Assembly (NCBI RefSeq): GCF_012932565.1
Contig: NZ_JABBYJ010000002.1
Span: forward strand, 62,001 to 126,000
DNA length: 64,000 bases
Direction of reading: 5' to 3'
DNA from: Sneathiella limimaris
Lineage (GTDB): Bacteria > Pseudomonadota > Alphaproteobacteria > Sneathiellales > Sneathiellaceae
Under the pieces are notes generated by a model, which saw only the letters and a program-made list of their open reading frames with translations, had not been told where the DNA came from and did no database searches. Each line of letters opens with the position of its first letter. The first letter of the stretch is position 1. Positions 27,681 through 37,489 of this stretch are shown here, piece by piece. Made by a program: the position numbers and the translations under genes.

Positions 27681-28457
27681 TCAAAATGAAACCAACCCCA
27701 AAGATGGCCCCTTCTTTTGAGTTCCATTCTTACTCCGACCAAAAAGAAGCTCTATATCCCTTTGGATGAGCGACCTAACACCATTTGAAGCCCCTTCTCC
27801 ATCGCCGGCTTTGATTTTATCAACAATCATACAGTACCAGCGCCCGCTGCCTTTAATACTCTCTGAATATTCCTGCCGTTTTTCCTGGCAATGGCGAATG
27901 GATAATTTGATTGGCTCTTTAGCTCTGGAAATAAACTCGTTCCCACAGCTTTCTAGCAAATAACAATGAAATGCCAACTCTGCCTCCCAGGCCCGCAACA
28001 AGTTGCCTTCCTCCCAAGCTCGTTCCATCAGAATAAAGGACTTTTCTACAGGGTTGTAGCCGATTGTTTCCTGCTCTGATGCCGCAACCATTCGAGCTGC
28101 CTCAGGTTCAACAATTAATCTGAGTTGCATCAGTTGCTTCACATGCCCCTGACTGAGACTTCTCGGCTGATGCCACATTAATATATCTGGATCCCAAAGG
28201 TTCCAGAACTGCCTGGATCTTACGATTGTACCTGATCGTTGCTTAGCTTCTAACAGGCCTTTAGCTGTGAGCACACGAAATGCTTCGCGAATAGCCGTAC
28301 GGCTGCCGTTAAAGCGCCGTAAAAATTCATCTTCTGAGGGCAACCTCTGCCCTTGCTGATAAACTCCCGTTACAATCTCCCGACCCAACTCATGAACGAC
28401 ACGTCCATGAATTCCCGATCTGGGATAAGTTCTATCTACATGACCAAAAACAAACAT
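27681..28457 (-). CDS. GntR-family regulator, FadR/FCD subfamily
   Basis: 258 aa. N-terminal winged helix: GQRLPSEDEFLRRFNGSRTAIREAFRVLTAKGLLEA; C-terminal all-helical FCD domain with the metal/effector-site residues in LRLIVEPEAARM and the later ELAFHCYLLESCGN. FCD regulators usually sense sugar acids or organic acids. It lies between the paa operon and a kinase/ABC operon, all on the minus strand. The carbohydrate operon is the more likely target. Confidence 0.88.
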   Translation of the reverse strand: MFVFGHVDRTYPRSGIHGRVVHELGREIVTGVYQQGQRLPSEDEFLRRFNGSRTAIREAFRVLTAKGLLEAKQRSGTIVRSRQFWNLWDPDILMWHQPRSLSQGHVKQLMQLRLIVEPEAARMVAASEQETIGYNPVEKSFILMERAWEEGNLLRAWEAELAFHCYLLESCGNEFISRAKEPIKLSIRHCQEKRQEYSESIKGSGRWYCMIVDKIKAGDGEGASNGVRSLIQRDIELLFGRSKNGTQKKGPSLGLVSF

Positions 28458-28526
28458 ATTGTCCCCCGACTTAGTCTGTACCCCGAAGTCGGTTTTATAA
28501 TATTTTCTTAATATTCAAATATATAC

Positions 28527-28559
28527 TGATAATTATGGTTTTATATAAAATAGTTATCA
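28527..28559. promoter_or_regulatory. Inverted repeat upstream of the GntR gene
   Basis: TGATAATTA / TAGTTATCA, 8 of 9 bases matching, 15-base spacer, 70-100 bases before the GntR start in an A/T-rich gap. Candidate autoregulatory operator. Confidence 0.35.
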
Positions 28560-28666
28560 ATAGGGGCAAAAAACCGCATTAAATATGATTATAAATCAAT
28601 TTTTTTTATGAATTTGACTAATCCGAGAATGAATATCTGGTCAATGAACCAAAAACTAGAACTGAA

Positions 28667-29569
28667 TCAAGAAAAGTTTTCAGAGGAGAGAATATCAAAT
28701 TTATAAGGAATACTACTTTGCGCCCCATTTCGGGAGCAGGTTTCACTGGCGAAATTTACCGCATAGGCAAGCGCTTCCAGAAAAGAAGTTCCAAAACTCA
28801 ATTCCGCGAACAAAGCTCCAATGAAGCTGTCTCCCGCCGCCGTCGTATCTCTAACTTTAATTTGCTTGGCGGGAAGTTCAAAAACCTCGTTATTGTACGA
28901 GGCTATTACCCCGTCAGCACCCAAAGTGAGGATCGTGTTCAGATTAAAACGAGCAGAGAGTTGCATCAAAAACTGACGATGATCAGAAAACTCCATACCA
29001 ATCATTTGGGCCAATGCCTCTGCTTCCCCTTCATTAACTACCAAATAATCCAGACTTTTGAGAATACTCTCCGGCACCTTACCAACCGGAGCGAGGTTAA
29101 GAACCGTCTGAACAGCTAAAGACTTGGCACGTTCAATAAGCTTCAAATTCTCCTCAACTGGCACTTCCATTTGCATCAGGAGATATGCTGAATTAGCGAT
29201 ACTCTCATCCGCAACCAACTCTGCCTTAATTAGAGCATTTGCCCCTGGGTTCACGATTATGCTGTTTTCGCCTTGGTCACTAACCCATATAGAGGCTGAG
29301 CCTGTTGGACTTTCAACCTTCTGTAGAGCGTCTAGATTGACGTCATCCGAAATAAGGTATTTGAGCGCACTATTTGGCATGCCGGAGCTTTCAACGCATC
29401 CAATCATACGCACCACAGCTCCGGACCGACGTGCCGCGACAGCCTGATTGGCACCCTTCCCCCCTGGCACCTCCAAATAGCCTTTTCCAATGATCGTCTC
29501 ACCTGGTTTCGGAAAATCCTGGACCTGATATACCTGATCGATATTGATTGAGCCAAAAACTGTAATCAT
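28667..29569 (-). CDS. PfkB-family sugar kinase (ribokinase-like)
   Basis: About 300 aa. N-terminal GSINIDQVYQVQDFPKPGET and EVPGGKGANQAVAAR (sugar-binding GG motif), C-terminal anion hole and catalytic Asp in RDTTAAGDSFIGAL. Closest to ribokinases among PfkB kinases; it phosphorylates a free sugar or nucleoside with ATP. ATG 29569 preferred; a GTG at 29581 is possible. Downstream of an ABC importer on the same strand (33-base gap), so it probably phosphorylates the imported compound. Confidence 0.85.
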   Translation of the reverse strand: MITVFGSINIDQVYQVQDFPKPGETIIGKGYLEVPGGKGANQAVAARRSGAVVRMIGCVESSGMPNSALKYLISDDVNLDALQKVESPTGSASIWVSDQGENSIIVNPGANALIKAELVADESIANSAYLLMQMEVPVEENLKLIERAKSLAVQTVLNLAPVGKVPESILKSLDYLVVNEGEAEALAQMIGMEFSDHRQFLMQLSARFNLNTILTLGADGVIASYNNEVFELPAKQIKVRDTTAAGDSFIGALFAELSFGTSFLEALAYAVNFASETCSRNGAQSSIPYKFDILSSENFS

Positions 29570-29602
29570 GAAATTTGCCACTATATGTGTCGGTAACTAA
29601 GT

Positions 29603-30433
29603 CTATTTATACCCTGAAGATTGGCCAACAAAGCCTTTTTTCCGATAGCGGCTCTGGATGAAAAACAGGCAAACAAGTCCTGGTAAGGTTATAAGTAGCG
29701 TTAAACCTGCTGCCACAGCGTCAAGACTGCCACCGCCTGCCAGTTTGGAAAACAACAAGGTCGCCAGAGTATCGATTTGACCTTTCCCCATGTAAAAGGT
29801 TAGCAGAAAAATGTTGCTGGATATCAATACAGAAAACAAAGCACTGGCGAACAGACCGGGCGCAATCAACGGAAGTTCGACATACCAATAAACTTGCCAT
29901 TTATTTTGCGACAACAGGCCGGCTTGCTCCAACACACCTCTGTCCATTTCTCCGTAAATCGTAATCAAAATTCGAGTCATATAGGGAATGACCGGGATCA
30001 TATGAGCAATCGCAACAGCAACAAGAGAGCCATGCAAACCCAGCTGCAGGAAAATAACCAACATCCCAATGCCAAGCGCAATCTCCGGTACGATCAAAGG
30101 AGTTAGAAGATACACTTCAATCACTTTTTTTCCGCGAAATGTATGTCGCGCAATCAATCTGGCAGCCGGCAAAGAAACAAGCAACGAGAGCGCGGTCACC
30201 ATAATCGCAATCAGGATGGTATTCCCGATTGCCGGTAGAACCCTGGAAACCGGGTCCAGAATATAGTCCCAGGCGATTGGAAACGAAACCTGATCTCGCC
30301 TTTCCCACCACCAAATAGAGGGCATCAGATCTGGCCATCCCCAGCGAAAGGCCAAAGAAGACAGTAAAACCGGCAAGAAAGGGCCAAGAATTATAAGAAG
30401 AATTATTGCGTATAAAGTCTTTTGCTTTTTCAT
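29603..30433 (-). CDS. ABC transporter permease (PotC/YnjC-half type)
   Basis: 276 aa, six TM helices, with the EAA-like coupling loop LEQAGLLSQNKWQVYWYVELPLIAPG. Part of a four-gene importer with the upstream permease, with which it overlaps by 4 bases (ATGA). Confidence 0.88.
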   Translation of the reverse strand: MKKQKTLYAIILLIILGPFLPVLLSSLAFRWGWPDLMPSIWWWERRDQVSFPIAWDYILDPVSRVLPAIGNTILIAIMVTALSLLVSLPAARLIARHTFRGKKVIEVYLLTPLIVPEIALGIGMLVIFLQLGLHGSLVAVAIAHMIPVIPYMTRILITIYGEMDRGVLEQAGLLSQNKWQVYWYVELPLIAPGLFASALFSVLISSNIFLLTFYMGKGQIDTLATLLFSKLAGGGSLDAVAAGLTLLITLPGLVCLFFIQSRYRKKGFVGQSSGYK

Positions 30434-31329
30434 TTACGACCCCGGCTTACCTCATACCGTCTATAAGCATAGAGGGCGACATAAAGGCATGAAGCTGAAA
30501 TAAGACTGACAAGCACAACAATCGCCATTGCCTTGGGTCGGTCATTCAGATCGGGACTATCAAAGTATCGCCAGGCTTCTACTGGCAAAGTATTGGGAAA
30601 TCCCGCTCCTAATAGATATGGGACTTCAAAAGAGCCAAAATTAAAGGCAAAAACAATAAGTGAGGCAGATACCAGAGACGGTACGAGTTTCGGTAACGTG
30701 ATATGTTGAAAAACTTGCCACCTGTCTGCCCCTAGCAGATATGCTCCCTCTTCTTCACGATTTCCCAGCACCAACAGGTTCGAATAGAGGATTAAAGTCA
30801 TGAACGGAACCTGCTTCCAAAGGTACACAATCATTATCCCAACCCCATTGCTGGTATTAATGAGCCGAGGAAAATCAGATGGACTCCCAATTGCCCCTAT
30901 CTGATAGAGCAACCGTGCAAATAAACCCCCGTTTGAGAACAGCAGAATAGCTAGACTAACCCCAACTAGATAAGGCAGAACCATAGGGATTTGATAGAAA
31001 AGCAGCGCTATACTATTCGATCTAAAGGTACGAGCCAAATAAAGGGCGAACCCAATACTCAATCCTACCCCGATCAAAGTCGGAACCAAAGCGTAGTAAA
31101 AGGTAAGCCCCAAACTTCCCCAAAAAGCAGTGTCCGAAAACAGCGTCTGATAATAGTTCAGCGTAGGAAATAGCTGAATTCCGTATTGAGGGGCGTATCC
31201 AAAACTTTGCGCTAGGGCCATAGCAAAAGCCCCAAAGAAGAAAACCGTCAAGACCAAAAGAATGGGGAACAAGCTGACGAATGCCTGTCCCCTCATTAGT
31301 GAGCCTATCTGGTTTTCTGACCCTTTCAC
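30430..31329 (-). CDS. ABC transporter permease (PotB type)
   Basis: 299 aa, six TM helices. The EAA loop reads EEGAYLLGADRWQVFQHITLPKLVPS. It overlaps both the binding-protein gene upstream and the second permease downstream by 4 bases, indicating translational coupling. Confidence 0.88.
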   Translation of the reverse strand: MKGSENQIGSLMRGQAFVSLFPILLVLTVFFFGAFAMALAQSFGYAPQYGIQLFPTLNYYQTLFSDTAFWGSLGLTFYYALVPTLIGVGLSIGFALYLARTFRSNSIALLFYQIPMVLPYLVGVSLAILLFSNGGLFARLLYQIGAIGSPSDFPRLINTSNGVGIMIVYLWKQVPFMTLILYSNLLVLGNREEEGAYLLGADRWQVFQHITLPKLVPSLVSASLIVFAFNFGSFEVPYLLGAGFPNTLPVEAWRYFDSPDLNDRPKAMAIVVLVSLISASCLYVALYAYRRYEVSRGRK

Positions 31330-32669
31330 TTTGCTTTTTCCATCGACATTCTGACAATCTCAGGGAAAGGTGTTTCGGAGTCCCGTTCGATATATTCAAT
31401 CCAGATAGATTGAATAACCTTAACCAGAGATGCATTTGTGTCCGGGACAGCAACTTTGGAAAGTTCATCTGCAGTGACACCAAAATGATCTGGCGCGGCA
31501 TTAGCAACTAAAGTTTTTTCGTCAAAATTCAATTTACCCATATCCACTCCGAGTGGATAACCAATTTCCTTCAATTTTGAAATCTGTAACTCCAACGAGG
31601 AAAGAACGTTTGCCAACACCAAGGCAGCGGCTGGATGCGGTGCATTTCCGGGGATAGCAATAAAGTTCTTATTTTTGATCATGCCACTTTTGGGAAAAAT
31701 GATGGTCTCTGTTGTTTCAGAAAATGCCCCCGTTTTTCGCATATTGGCAACGAGGTATAAGCCAAACTCACACCCCATATCCACTTCGCCATTATTGAAG
31801 AGCGTTTGATTTGCAGCCTGATTTTGCGGATAGATTGGTTCCCCATCCCCAAGAAGCAGCGGCTCTAGCCGTTTTAAATACTCAAAACCGGGCTGAACAA
31901 TTTTTGTAAATTCATCTTCAGAAAAACTATCGATGGAACGCTGGAATTCCTGATAGCCATTCCCCCTTGGATTAAAAGCATACAAAACTGATTGAACGAA
32001 TGTATTTCCAATGTAATGAGGTGGTTTCACATATGTAAAACGGCCCGGATTTTTCTGAAGCCATACGTATAACTCCTCAAACGTGGATGGAGCATCCTGG
32101 CGGCTCAAACGATTTGTTTCCACGTAGCAGACATACTGTTCTCCCGACCATGGCATCTCCCGCGCTTCAGTCGGTGTTCCAAAGTCAGAAAGGTTTAACT
32201 CTGAAGCAGCATCCGCCGGATCAAAGAAAAAGTATTTTGAATTTGGCAATTTGGCTGCAAATGAGCCAAACAGTGCATCCTGTTTTGATAGTGTCAGAAA
32301 GTTATCCCCGTTTAGCCATATCGCATCAACACTCCCCTCTCCAAGGCCGCGTCCTGTCTGCTTTTCGGACAAAACCAAATCAACAGCTTCGCGGGTACCT
32401 GCAATACGGGTTGTCTTTAATTCAATTCCCAACTTCTCAAGTTCCGGTGCGACTTTTGCTGCAATCCAGCCATTCAGTTGTTCACTGCCTCCCCAATGGA
32501 ACCAATTAACTTCCCCTTCTTCTTTTGCCCGTTCCAATATGGCCTGCCATTCAAGCTCGCCGCTCAAAAAGGCCTTCTGGAATTTTTCCGCACCCTCATC
32601 CTTTGCGAAAGCACTGGCTGTCAAAAGGCTGATCCCAAGCGTTATCCCTGCGACTAAAGTTTTTTTCAT
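31326..32669 (-). CDS. ABC transporter periplasmic binding protein, YnjB-like
   Basis: About 447 aa with signal peptide MKKTLVAGITLG...ASAFA (cleavage near residue 22). Segments WFHWGGSEQLNGWIAAKVAP, DAIWLNGDNF and FDPADAASEL suggest the YnjB group of class II binding proteins, whose ligand is not established. ATG 32669 chosen over the upstream open frame to 32690, which would run into the ATPase gene. Linked to a ribokinase-like gene. Confidence 0.8.
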   Translation of the reverse strand: MKKTLVAGITLGISLLTASAFAKDEGAEKFQKAFLSGELEWQAILERAKEEGEVNWFHWGGSEQLNGWIAAKVAPELEKLGIELKTTRIAGTREAVDLVLSEKQTGRGLGEGSVDAIWLNGDNFLTLSKQDALFGSFAAKLPNSKYFFFDPADAASELNLSDFGTPTEAREMPWSGEQYVCYVETNRLSRQDAPSTFEELYVWLQKNPGRFTYVKPPHYIGNTFVQSVLYAFNPRGNGYQEFQRSIDSFSEDEFTKIVQPGFEYLKRLEPLLLGDGEPIYPQNQAANQTLFNNGEVDMGCEFGLYLVANMRKTGAFSETTETIIFPKSGMIKNKNFIAIPGNAPHPAAALVLANVLSSLELQISKLKEIGYPLGVDMGKLNFDEKTLVANAAPDHFGVTADELSKVAVPDTNASLVKVIQSIWIEYIERDSETPFPEIVRMSMEKAK

Positions 32670-32679
32670 CCTACTTGCC

Positions 32680-33744
32680 TCATCTCTCATCTTCTATCGG
32701 CCATAAGGTCTCAGGGTTGAGCATCACCCCTACTCTCTGACCCGTTTTAAATATTCGATCTTTTGCTGATCTTGCGGTCAAAACTTCATTGTTGACGCGA
32801 ATTTTGTAGGTCATAAAACCAGATAAGTATCGCGCATCGGAAATCTCACCTACATAGCTATTCATCAGTGTTTGGGTAGCATCTTCCGAAATGTCAGAGA
32901 GGACAATTTGCTCTGATCTGACCATTAAAAACTTTGGAATATTTGAGAGGTTGGATTGGCCGTTTTGCAATTGGACTTCCCCAATGGGTGTTTCAAATCC
33001 AAACTCCGATTTACCCAAAACCGGTATAAGGTTCTCTACTCCCATAAACTTTGCCACTGATAAGCAATTCGGTTTTTCTGAAATCTCTCTGGGGGAGGCA
33101 ACCTGTAAAACTGCACCTTGATCTATAACAGCCACTTCATCTGCAAGGAGAAGGGCCTCTTCCTGATCATGGGTTACAAAAACCGTTGTAATTCCAAACT
33201 CGCGCTGAAGATTGGAAATAAAGGCCGCGGTTTCTTTTCGAAGATTAGCATCCAGATTAGAGAGTGGCTCATCCAACAAAAGAATGTCTGGATCGAGAAT
33301 TAACGTTCTTGCAAGTGCGACCCTTTGCTGTTGCCCACCGGACAATTGATGGGGAAATCGCCCTTCCAAACCGCCCAGTTTCATCGCTGCAATCATATCC
33401 TTTGTCCGCTTGGATATTTCTGAGTTGCCAGCCTTCTTCATGCGAAGGCCAAAATTGATGTTGTTCTCCACCGTCATATGCGGGAAAAGGCCAAAATTTT
33501 GGAACACCATTCCAACTTTTCGCTTCTTTGAGGAGAGCGTTAATAATGAATGATCACTAAAGAGGATATCCCCAGACAAAGGCTCATGTAGTCCGGCAAT
33601 CAATCTCAAAGTTGTCGTTTTACCAGATCCTGAGGCTCCCAGCAGAGCTAGCATCGCGCCTTTTTTAACTGAGAGATTTATAGGGCCCAACTCTCCCCCA
33701 TTCTCGAACCCCGCTACGACGTCTCTAAGCTCAAGCTTGGACAA
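32680..33744 (-). CDS. ABC transporter ATP-binding protein (PotA/YnjD type)
   Basis: 354 aa. Walker A LLGASGSGKTTTLRLIAG, signature LSGGQQQRVALARTL, Walker B DILLLDEPLSNLD, H-loop VFVTHDQEEAL, and a C-terminal TOBE-like domain (about residues 250-354). First gene of the importer operon: ATPase, binding protein, two permeases, sugar kinase. Confidence 0.9.
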   Translation of the reverse strand: MSKLELRDVVAGFENGGELGPINLSVKKGAMLALLGASGSGKTTTLRLIAGLHEPLSGDILFSDHSLLTLSSKKRKVGMVFQNFGLFPHMTVENNINFGLRMKKAGNSEISKRTKDMIAAMKLGGLEGRFPHQLSGGQQQRVALARTLILDPDILLLDEPLSNLDANLRKETAAFISNLQREFGITTVFVTHDQEEALLLADEVAVIDQGAVLQVASPREISEKPNCLSVAKFMGVENLIPVLGKSEFGFETPIGEVQLQNGQSNLSNIPKFLMVRSEQIVLSDISEDATQTLMNSYVGEISDARYLSGFMTYKIRVNNEVLTARSAKDRIFKTGQRVGVMLNPETLWPIEDER

Positions 33745-33770
33745 ACTTCAATTCTCCCAAGTTCCGGGCA

Positions 33771-33805
33771 CCCCAAAAAACCGCTTCACCATACTGGTTT
33801 TGGGG
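33771..33805. promoter_or_regulatory. Inverted repeat upstream of the YnjBCD-like operon
   Basis: CCCCAAAA (33771-33778) and TTTTGGGG (33798-33805), 19-base spacer, 27-61 bases before the ATPase start. Candidate operator or leader hairpin. Confidence 0.35.
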
Positions 33806-33837
33806 AAAATTACTGATCAAATAGATGTGAACATAAA

Positions 33838-33868
33838 AAAAACCGCATCGCAAGGCGATGCGGTTTTT
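33838..33868. terminator. Strong rho-independent terminator after phnY
   Basis: Perfect 14-bp stem AAAAACCGCATCGC / GCGATGCGGTTTTT with a 3-base loop, 20 bases beyond the phnY stop on the minus strand. Confidence 0.9.
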
Positions 33869-33887
33869 AAGATTTCGAGTGATCAAT

Positions 33888-35315
33888 TTACCAGGGCAAT
33901 GAGTAAGTTTTTACATTTGTGAAGCTTTTCATCGCTTCGAGAACACCTTCTTTATAGCCAAGGCCAGAATCCTTAATACCACCGAACGGAGACATCTCAA
34001 TTCGATAACCCGGAACTTCCCAAATATTTACCGTCCCAACATTCAATTCCTCAATAAATCGCTTTATATGAGGCCAGCTATCTGTACAAACACCAGATGA
34101 CAATCCAAATGCTGTTGAGTTTGAAATTCGGATGGCATCATCGATATCCTTAAAACGGATGACTGGTGCAACTGGTCCGAAAGTTTCCTCTTTTACAAGT
34201 TCGCAATCAAATGGCACGTGATCTACAACGGTCGGAGAATAAAGTGCCCCTTCCCGTTTGTTGCCTAGGATCAGCTTCGCTCCTTTGGAAACAGCGTCTT
34301 CAACTCGCGCCTCAAAGAGCTTGGCAGAGGCTTCATTAATGACCGTGCCCATATCAACTGATGGATCGAACGGATCACCATATTTCAACTTAGCAGTCTT
34401 TTCTGCCAACAACTCAACAAACCGATCAGCAACGCTGTCATCGACCAAGATCCGTTTAACAGCAGTACAACGTTGACCGGAATTTTTATAGGCACCGGCT
34501 ACCGCAAGATCTGTTGCCTTTTCAAGATCCGCATCTTTGAGGACGATAAGAGGATCATTACCTCCGAGCTCCAAAATTTTACGTTTATAGCCTGCTTTTT
34601 CCGCAATATATTTGCCAATAGGAACACCACCAGTGAAAGTCACCAACTCTGCGTGTTCATTGAGAAGCATTTCGTCAGCAATGTCCTCTGGTCGGCCAGT
34701 CACTACAGAAAACATTTCGGGAGGCAACCCTGCCTCATAAAGCACATCTGCTAAAAGCAAGGCAGTCAGTGGTGTTTTCTCAGTAGGCTTCAAGACCATG
34801 CAGTTATTTGTGGCAATAGAGGGGGCCACTTTATGCGCAACCTGGTTCAAAGGATGATTGAACGGTGTAATTGCACTAATAGCCTGAAGGGGTTCGCGCA
34901 AGGTGAAGATCTTTCGCTCCTTGCCATGCGGCGTGATATCACAAGAGAAAATCTCGCCGTCATCCATCATGCATAAGCGCGCAGAAAGGCTAAAAACATC
35001 GTAGGCACGACCAACCTCGTAAAGGCTGTCTTTTTTACAGAGACCAGCTTCTGCCGTTATGGTGTCCGAAATATCCTCTTTTCGTTCTACCAAAAGATCG
35101 GCAGTCTTTTGTAAAATGGCGTAGCGATCATGACGGGAAAGTGTGGACTTGTAGTCTGCTGCCTTTTGAAAGGCTGAGCGAACATGTTCAACCTGGCCTG
35201 CAGGAATTGAACCAATTTCTTCACCATTAAAAGGGTGAAAAACGCCAATATGTTCAGGCGTATCAACCTTTTCACCTGCGATGCGCATCTGCTCTTTTCG
35301 AAATGCAAATTTCAT
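33888..35315 (-). CDS. phnY: Phosphonoacetaldehyde dehydrogenase PhnY
   Basis: 475 aa. ALDH family; aligns over its length with Sinorhizobium PhnY as I remember it (EIFSCDLTPHGK-like [54 protein letters not shown], the catalytic Cys in [33 protein letters not shown]). It oxidises phosphonoacetaldehyde to phosphonoacetate with NAD. Co-transcribed 12 bases after phnA. An internal ATG (MRIAGEKV) is an alternative start. Confidence 0.95.
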   Translation of the reverse strand: MKFAFRKEQMRIAGEKVDTPEHIGVFHPFNGEEIGSIPAGQVEHVRSAFQKAADYKSTLSRHDRYAILQKTADLLVERKEDISDTITAEAGLCKKDSLYEVGRAYDVFSLSARLCMMDDGEIFSCDITPHGKERKIFTLREPLQAISAITPFNHPLNQVAHKVAPSIATNNCMVLKPTEKTPLTALLLADVLYEAGLPPEMFSVVTGRPEDIADEMLLNEHAELVTFTGGVPIGKYIAEKAGYKRKILELGGNDPLIVLKDADLEKATDLAVAGAYKNSGQRCTAVKRILVDDSVADRFVELLAEKTAKLKYGDPFDPSVDMGTVINEASAKLFEARVEDAVSKGAKLILGNKREGALYSPTVVDHVPFDCELVKEETFGPVAPVIRFKDIDDAIRISNSTAFGLSSGVCTDSWPHIKRFIEELNVGTVNIWEVPGYRIEMSPFGGIKDSGLGYKEGVLEAMKSFTNVKTYSLPW

Positions 35316-35327
35316 AGTTGAGTATCC

Positions 35328-36566
35328 TTATTGCGCATAGTTTAGAGCCATATCGAATATATCGAAATTGCGAAGTCGGCGCCCATCATCTATTCCCTGA
35401 ACAGGTTTGTTGCACAACAGAGGAACACGCTGCTCTGAAACTCCACCGTGTGAGCGAAGTGGCTCTTTCAGCGCAGTGAGATCATGCTTACTAACGCTGG
35501 TGCCCAAAACTTTATTCGTTGTGGACACCAAAATCACGTCACCTGTTCGATCTTCCGGAAGTTCGAATTTCGCACAGCCTTCCGCACGGGAAAGGCTTTC
35601 TTCGATGCCATCCAGCGCCTTCAAACGCTCAATGATTTCTGAGCGATTTTCCTCTGGCAGGTAGGCTGTTGCAAAAGATCCGAGAGCGCCATGATGGACG
35701 ACATAAGGATCTGTGATCGGCAGGATAACCCGCGCTTTTCCATCCCCTAACCATTCATCCAAGACATCCTGCAGATATATGACATCCGGTTGGCCATCTT
35801 CTCCAAATTTTGGTTTCATACCATGATCGGCAGTCAATGCGATTACGGCACCACGTGCGTCCAACTCAGCCATGTATTTATCAAGCATCGCGTAGAATTC
35901 ATTTGCCACTGGCGTTCCAGGGGCATGCTTATGTTGAATATAGTCAGTGGTGGAGAGATACATGAGGTCTGGCTTAAACTCATCCATCAATTTAACGCCA
36001 CAGGCAAAGATGAACTCACTCAATTCTGCAGAATAAACTGATGGAACTTCCCGGCCGATCCAACTAGCCGCATCATCAATACCATTTTCTGCCATCGTCG
36101 CATCTGCAGATTTTTCCGAGGAAAAACAGATCGCCCGCCCGCTTGTCACGTCCAACCCATGGCCGAGCAATTTCCGGAGCTTATCCTTTGCTGTGACAAC
36201 GGCAATCTTCGCGCCTTCATCAAAAAAGGCTTTAAAAATAGTTGGGACCCGAAGGAATTTAGGGTCATTCATCATAACCTCTGCATCAGCATCAACATCG
36301 TAAAAGTAGTTACCACAAATTCCATGGACCTTGGGTGGCTGACCTGTAACGATGGACAGGTTATTGGGGTTGGTAAAGCTCGGCACCACACAATCAGCTC
36401 TTAGATCCGCGCCGTTTGCTAAAGCCTTCTCCATGTAAGGCATGACACCGTCTTTGATGGCCTGTTCAATATATGCGGGCTCACTACCATCGATGCAGAC
36501 CACGACAACCGGTTGCTTCGGCCAGGCATAGCTGCGTCCATTAACAGCGATTTCAGCTTTCGACAT
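35328..36566 (-). CDS. phnA: Phosphonoacetate hydrolase PhnA
   Basis: 412 aa, alkaline-phosphatase superfamily. Metal/nucleophile residues visible: Asp26 (VCIDGSEP), Thr65 nucleophile (PSFTNPNN), the pair in STTDYIQHKHAPG, TADHGMK and His in RSHGGVSEQ. It hydrolyses the C-P bond of phosphonoacetate to acetate and phosphate, the last step of the PhnW-PhnY-PhnA route. Promoter-proximal in phnA-phnY. Confidence 0.95.
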   Translation of the reverse strand: MSKAEIAVNGRSYAWPKQPVVVVCIDGSEPAYIEQAIKDGVMPYMEKALANGADLRADCVVPSFTNPNNLSIVTGQPPKVHGICGNYFYDVDADAEVMMNDPKFLRVPTIFKAFFDEGAKIAVVTAKDKLRKLLGHGLDVTSGRAICFSSEKSADATMAENGIDDAASWIGREVPSVYSAELSEFIFACGVKLMDEFKPDLMYLSTTDYIQHKHAPGTPVANEFYAMLDKYMAELDARGAVIALTADHGMKPKFGEDGQPDVIYLQDVLDEWLGDGKARVILPITDPYVVHHGALGSFATAYLPEENRSEIIERLKALDGIEESLSRAEGCAKFELPEDRTGDVILVSTTNKVLGTSVSKHDLTALKEPLRSHGGVSEQRVPLLCNKPVQGIDDGRRLRNFDIFDMALNYAQ

Positions 36567-36601
36567 TTTTGGATCCTTTACTCCAGTTCATTCTGCAACT
36601 C

Positions 36602-36618
36602 CTTGAATTCACTTCAAG
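36602..36618. promoter_or_regulatory. Inverted repeat CTTGAA-N5-TTCAAG upstream of phnA
   Basis: 6-bp perfect arms, containing TGAATTCACTTCA (T-N11-A, the LysR box form), 36-52 bases before the phnA start. A similar element lies at 38793-38813. Candidate activator/repressor site. Confidence 0.45.
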
Positions 36619-36734
36619 ATAGCTCTTCAGAATGCCATAACTCTATTGCAGATTTATGGGGAGTATAGGAATGAATTATAAATAAATAAAATCGATATTC
36701 TTAATCAAACTTATAAATCGAATTTATGCATTAT

Positions 36735-37463
36735 TTAGGCGACACTTCCGACCAGATTAGCACCTCGAGAGGCCATAAAATATAGCCCCATATAATGGGT
36801 AACATCCTGTGGATGTGCTGCCTGATCCGGCAAACCAGCCTCACGCGCCACCTCTAACGGCAAATTAAAAGTGGAGCATCCCTTGTCATAGACATGAATG
36901 TTTTCAAGCCCCGGCATCATGTCATGATTTCTGGCACTCAGGCTGGTCAGCACAAAATCCATCACGCAAATATCAGTACAAATTCCGACCACAAGAATAT
37001 CAGTGAGTTGATGGGCTTTTACCCATTCGACAACAGCGTTTTCGCCTGTTTTGGCAATTGCACCAATAAATCCATTGATACAGTCTTTGCGCACTAGTGT
37101 GGTGTTGGAGTCTGTTTCTAGCCACTTCAATTCAGGCACTAATTCTTCTTCACCTGTGCCTGCCTCACAATGAGGTGGATAGGGTGGCTCAGGTTTTCCC
37201 GGAACGTGGGTATCCAAAAAGGCCAAAATAGGCCAACCTTGCTCAGTAAACTGCTTGGCTAGCCGATCTGTCTCGCTGACCATTGTGGAAACCTGCTCGT
37301 TAGGAACAGGCGGGGCCAAATTTCCAGCCCCAACCGTCGCAAAGCCATTCACTTCGTCAACAATGATCAAACCGACCCGCTTACAATCTTTTTCAAGATC
37401 CAGTTTGCCGATCGCAATTGGCATCGCCTCGGTAAGTGCTGTAGTAATCTGATCGGTTTGCAT
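36735..37463 (-). CDS. Isochorismatase-like hydrolase, nicotinamidase type
   Basis: 242 aa. Catalytic triad Asp36 (IIVDEVNGF), Lys126 (LVRKDC) and Cys166 (VGICTDICV). A nicotinamidase-like metal site is suggested by FLDTHVPG and YPPHCEAGTGE (Asp84, His86, His98). It hydrolyses an amide such as nicotinamide, an N-carbamoyl compound or a heterocyclic amide. It sits 26 bases after the binding-protein gene of a branched-chain-type importer, inside a hydantoinase/6-hydroxynicotinate-reductase locus. Confidence 0.85.
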   Translation of the reverse strand: MQTDQITTALTEAMPIAIGKLDLEKDCKRVGLIIVDEVNGFATVGAGNLAPPVPNEQVSTMVSETDRLAKQFTEQGWPILAFLDTHVPGKPEPPYPPHCEAGTGEEELVPELKWLETDSNTTLVRKDCINGFIGAIAKTGENAVVEWVKAHQLTDILVVGICTDICVMDFVLTSLSARNHDMMPGLENIHVYDKGCSTFNLPLEVAREAGLPDQAAHPQDVTHYMGLYFMASRGANLVGSVA

Positions 37464-37489
37464 CGCTAGTTCCCGTTATCTTCTATAAA

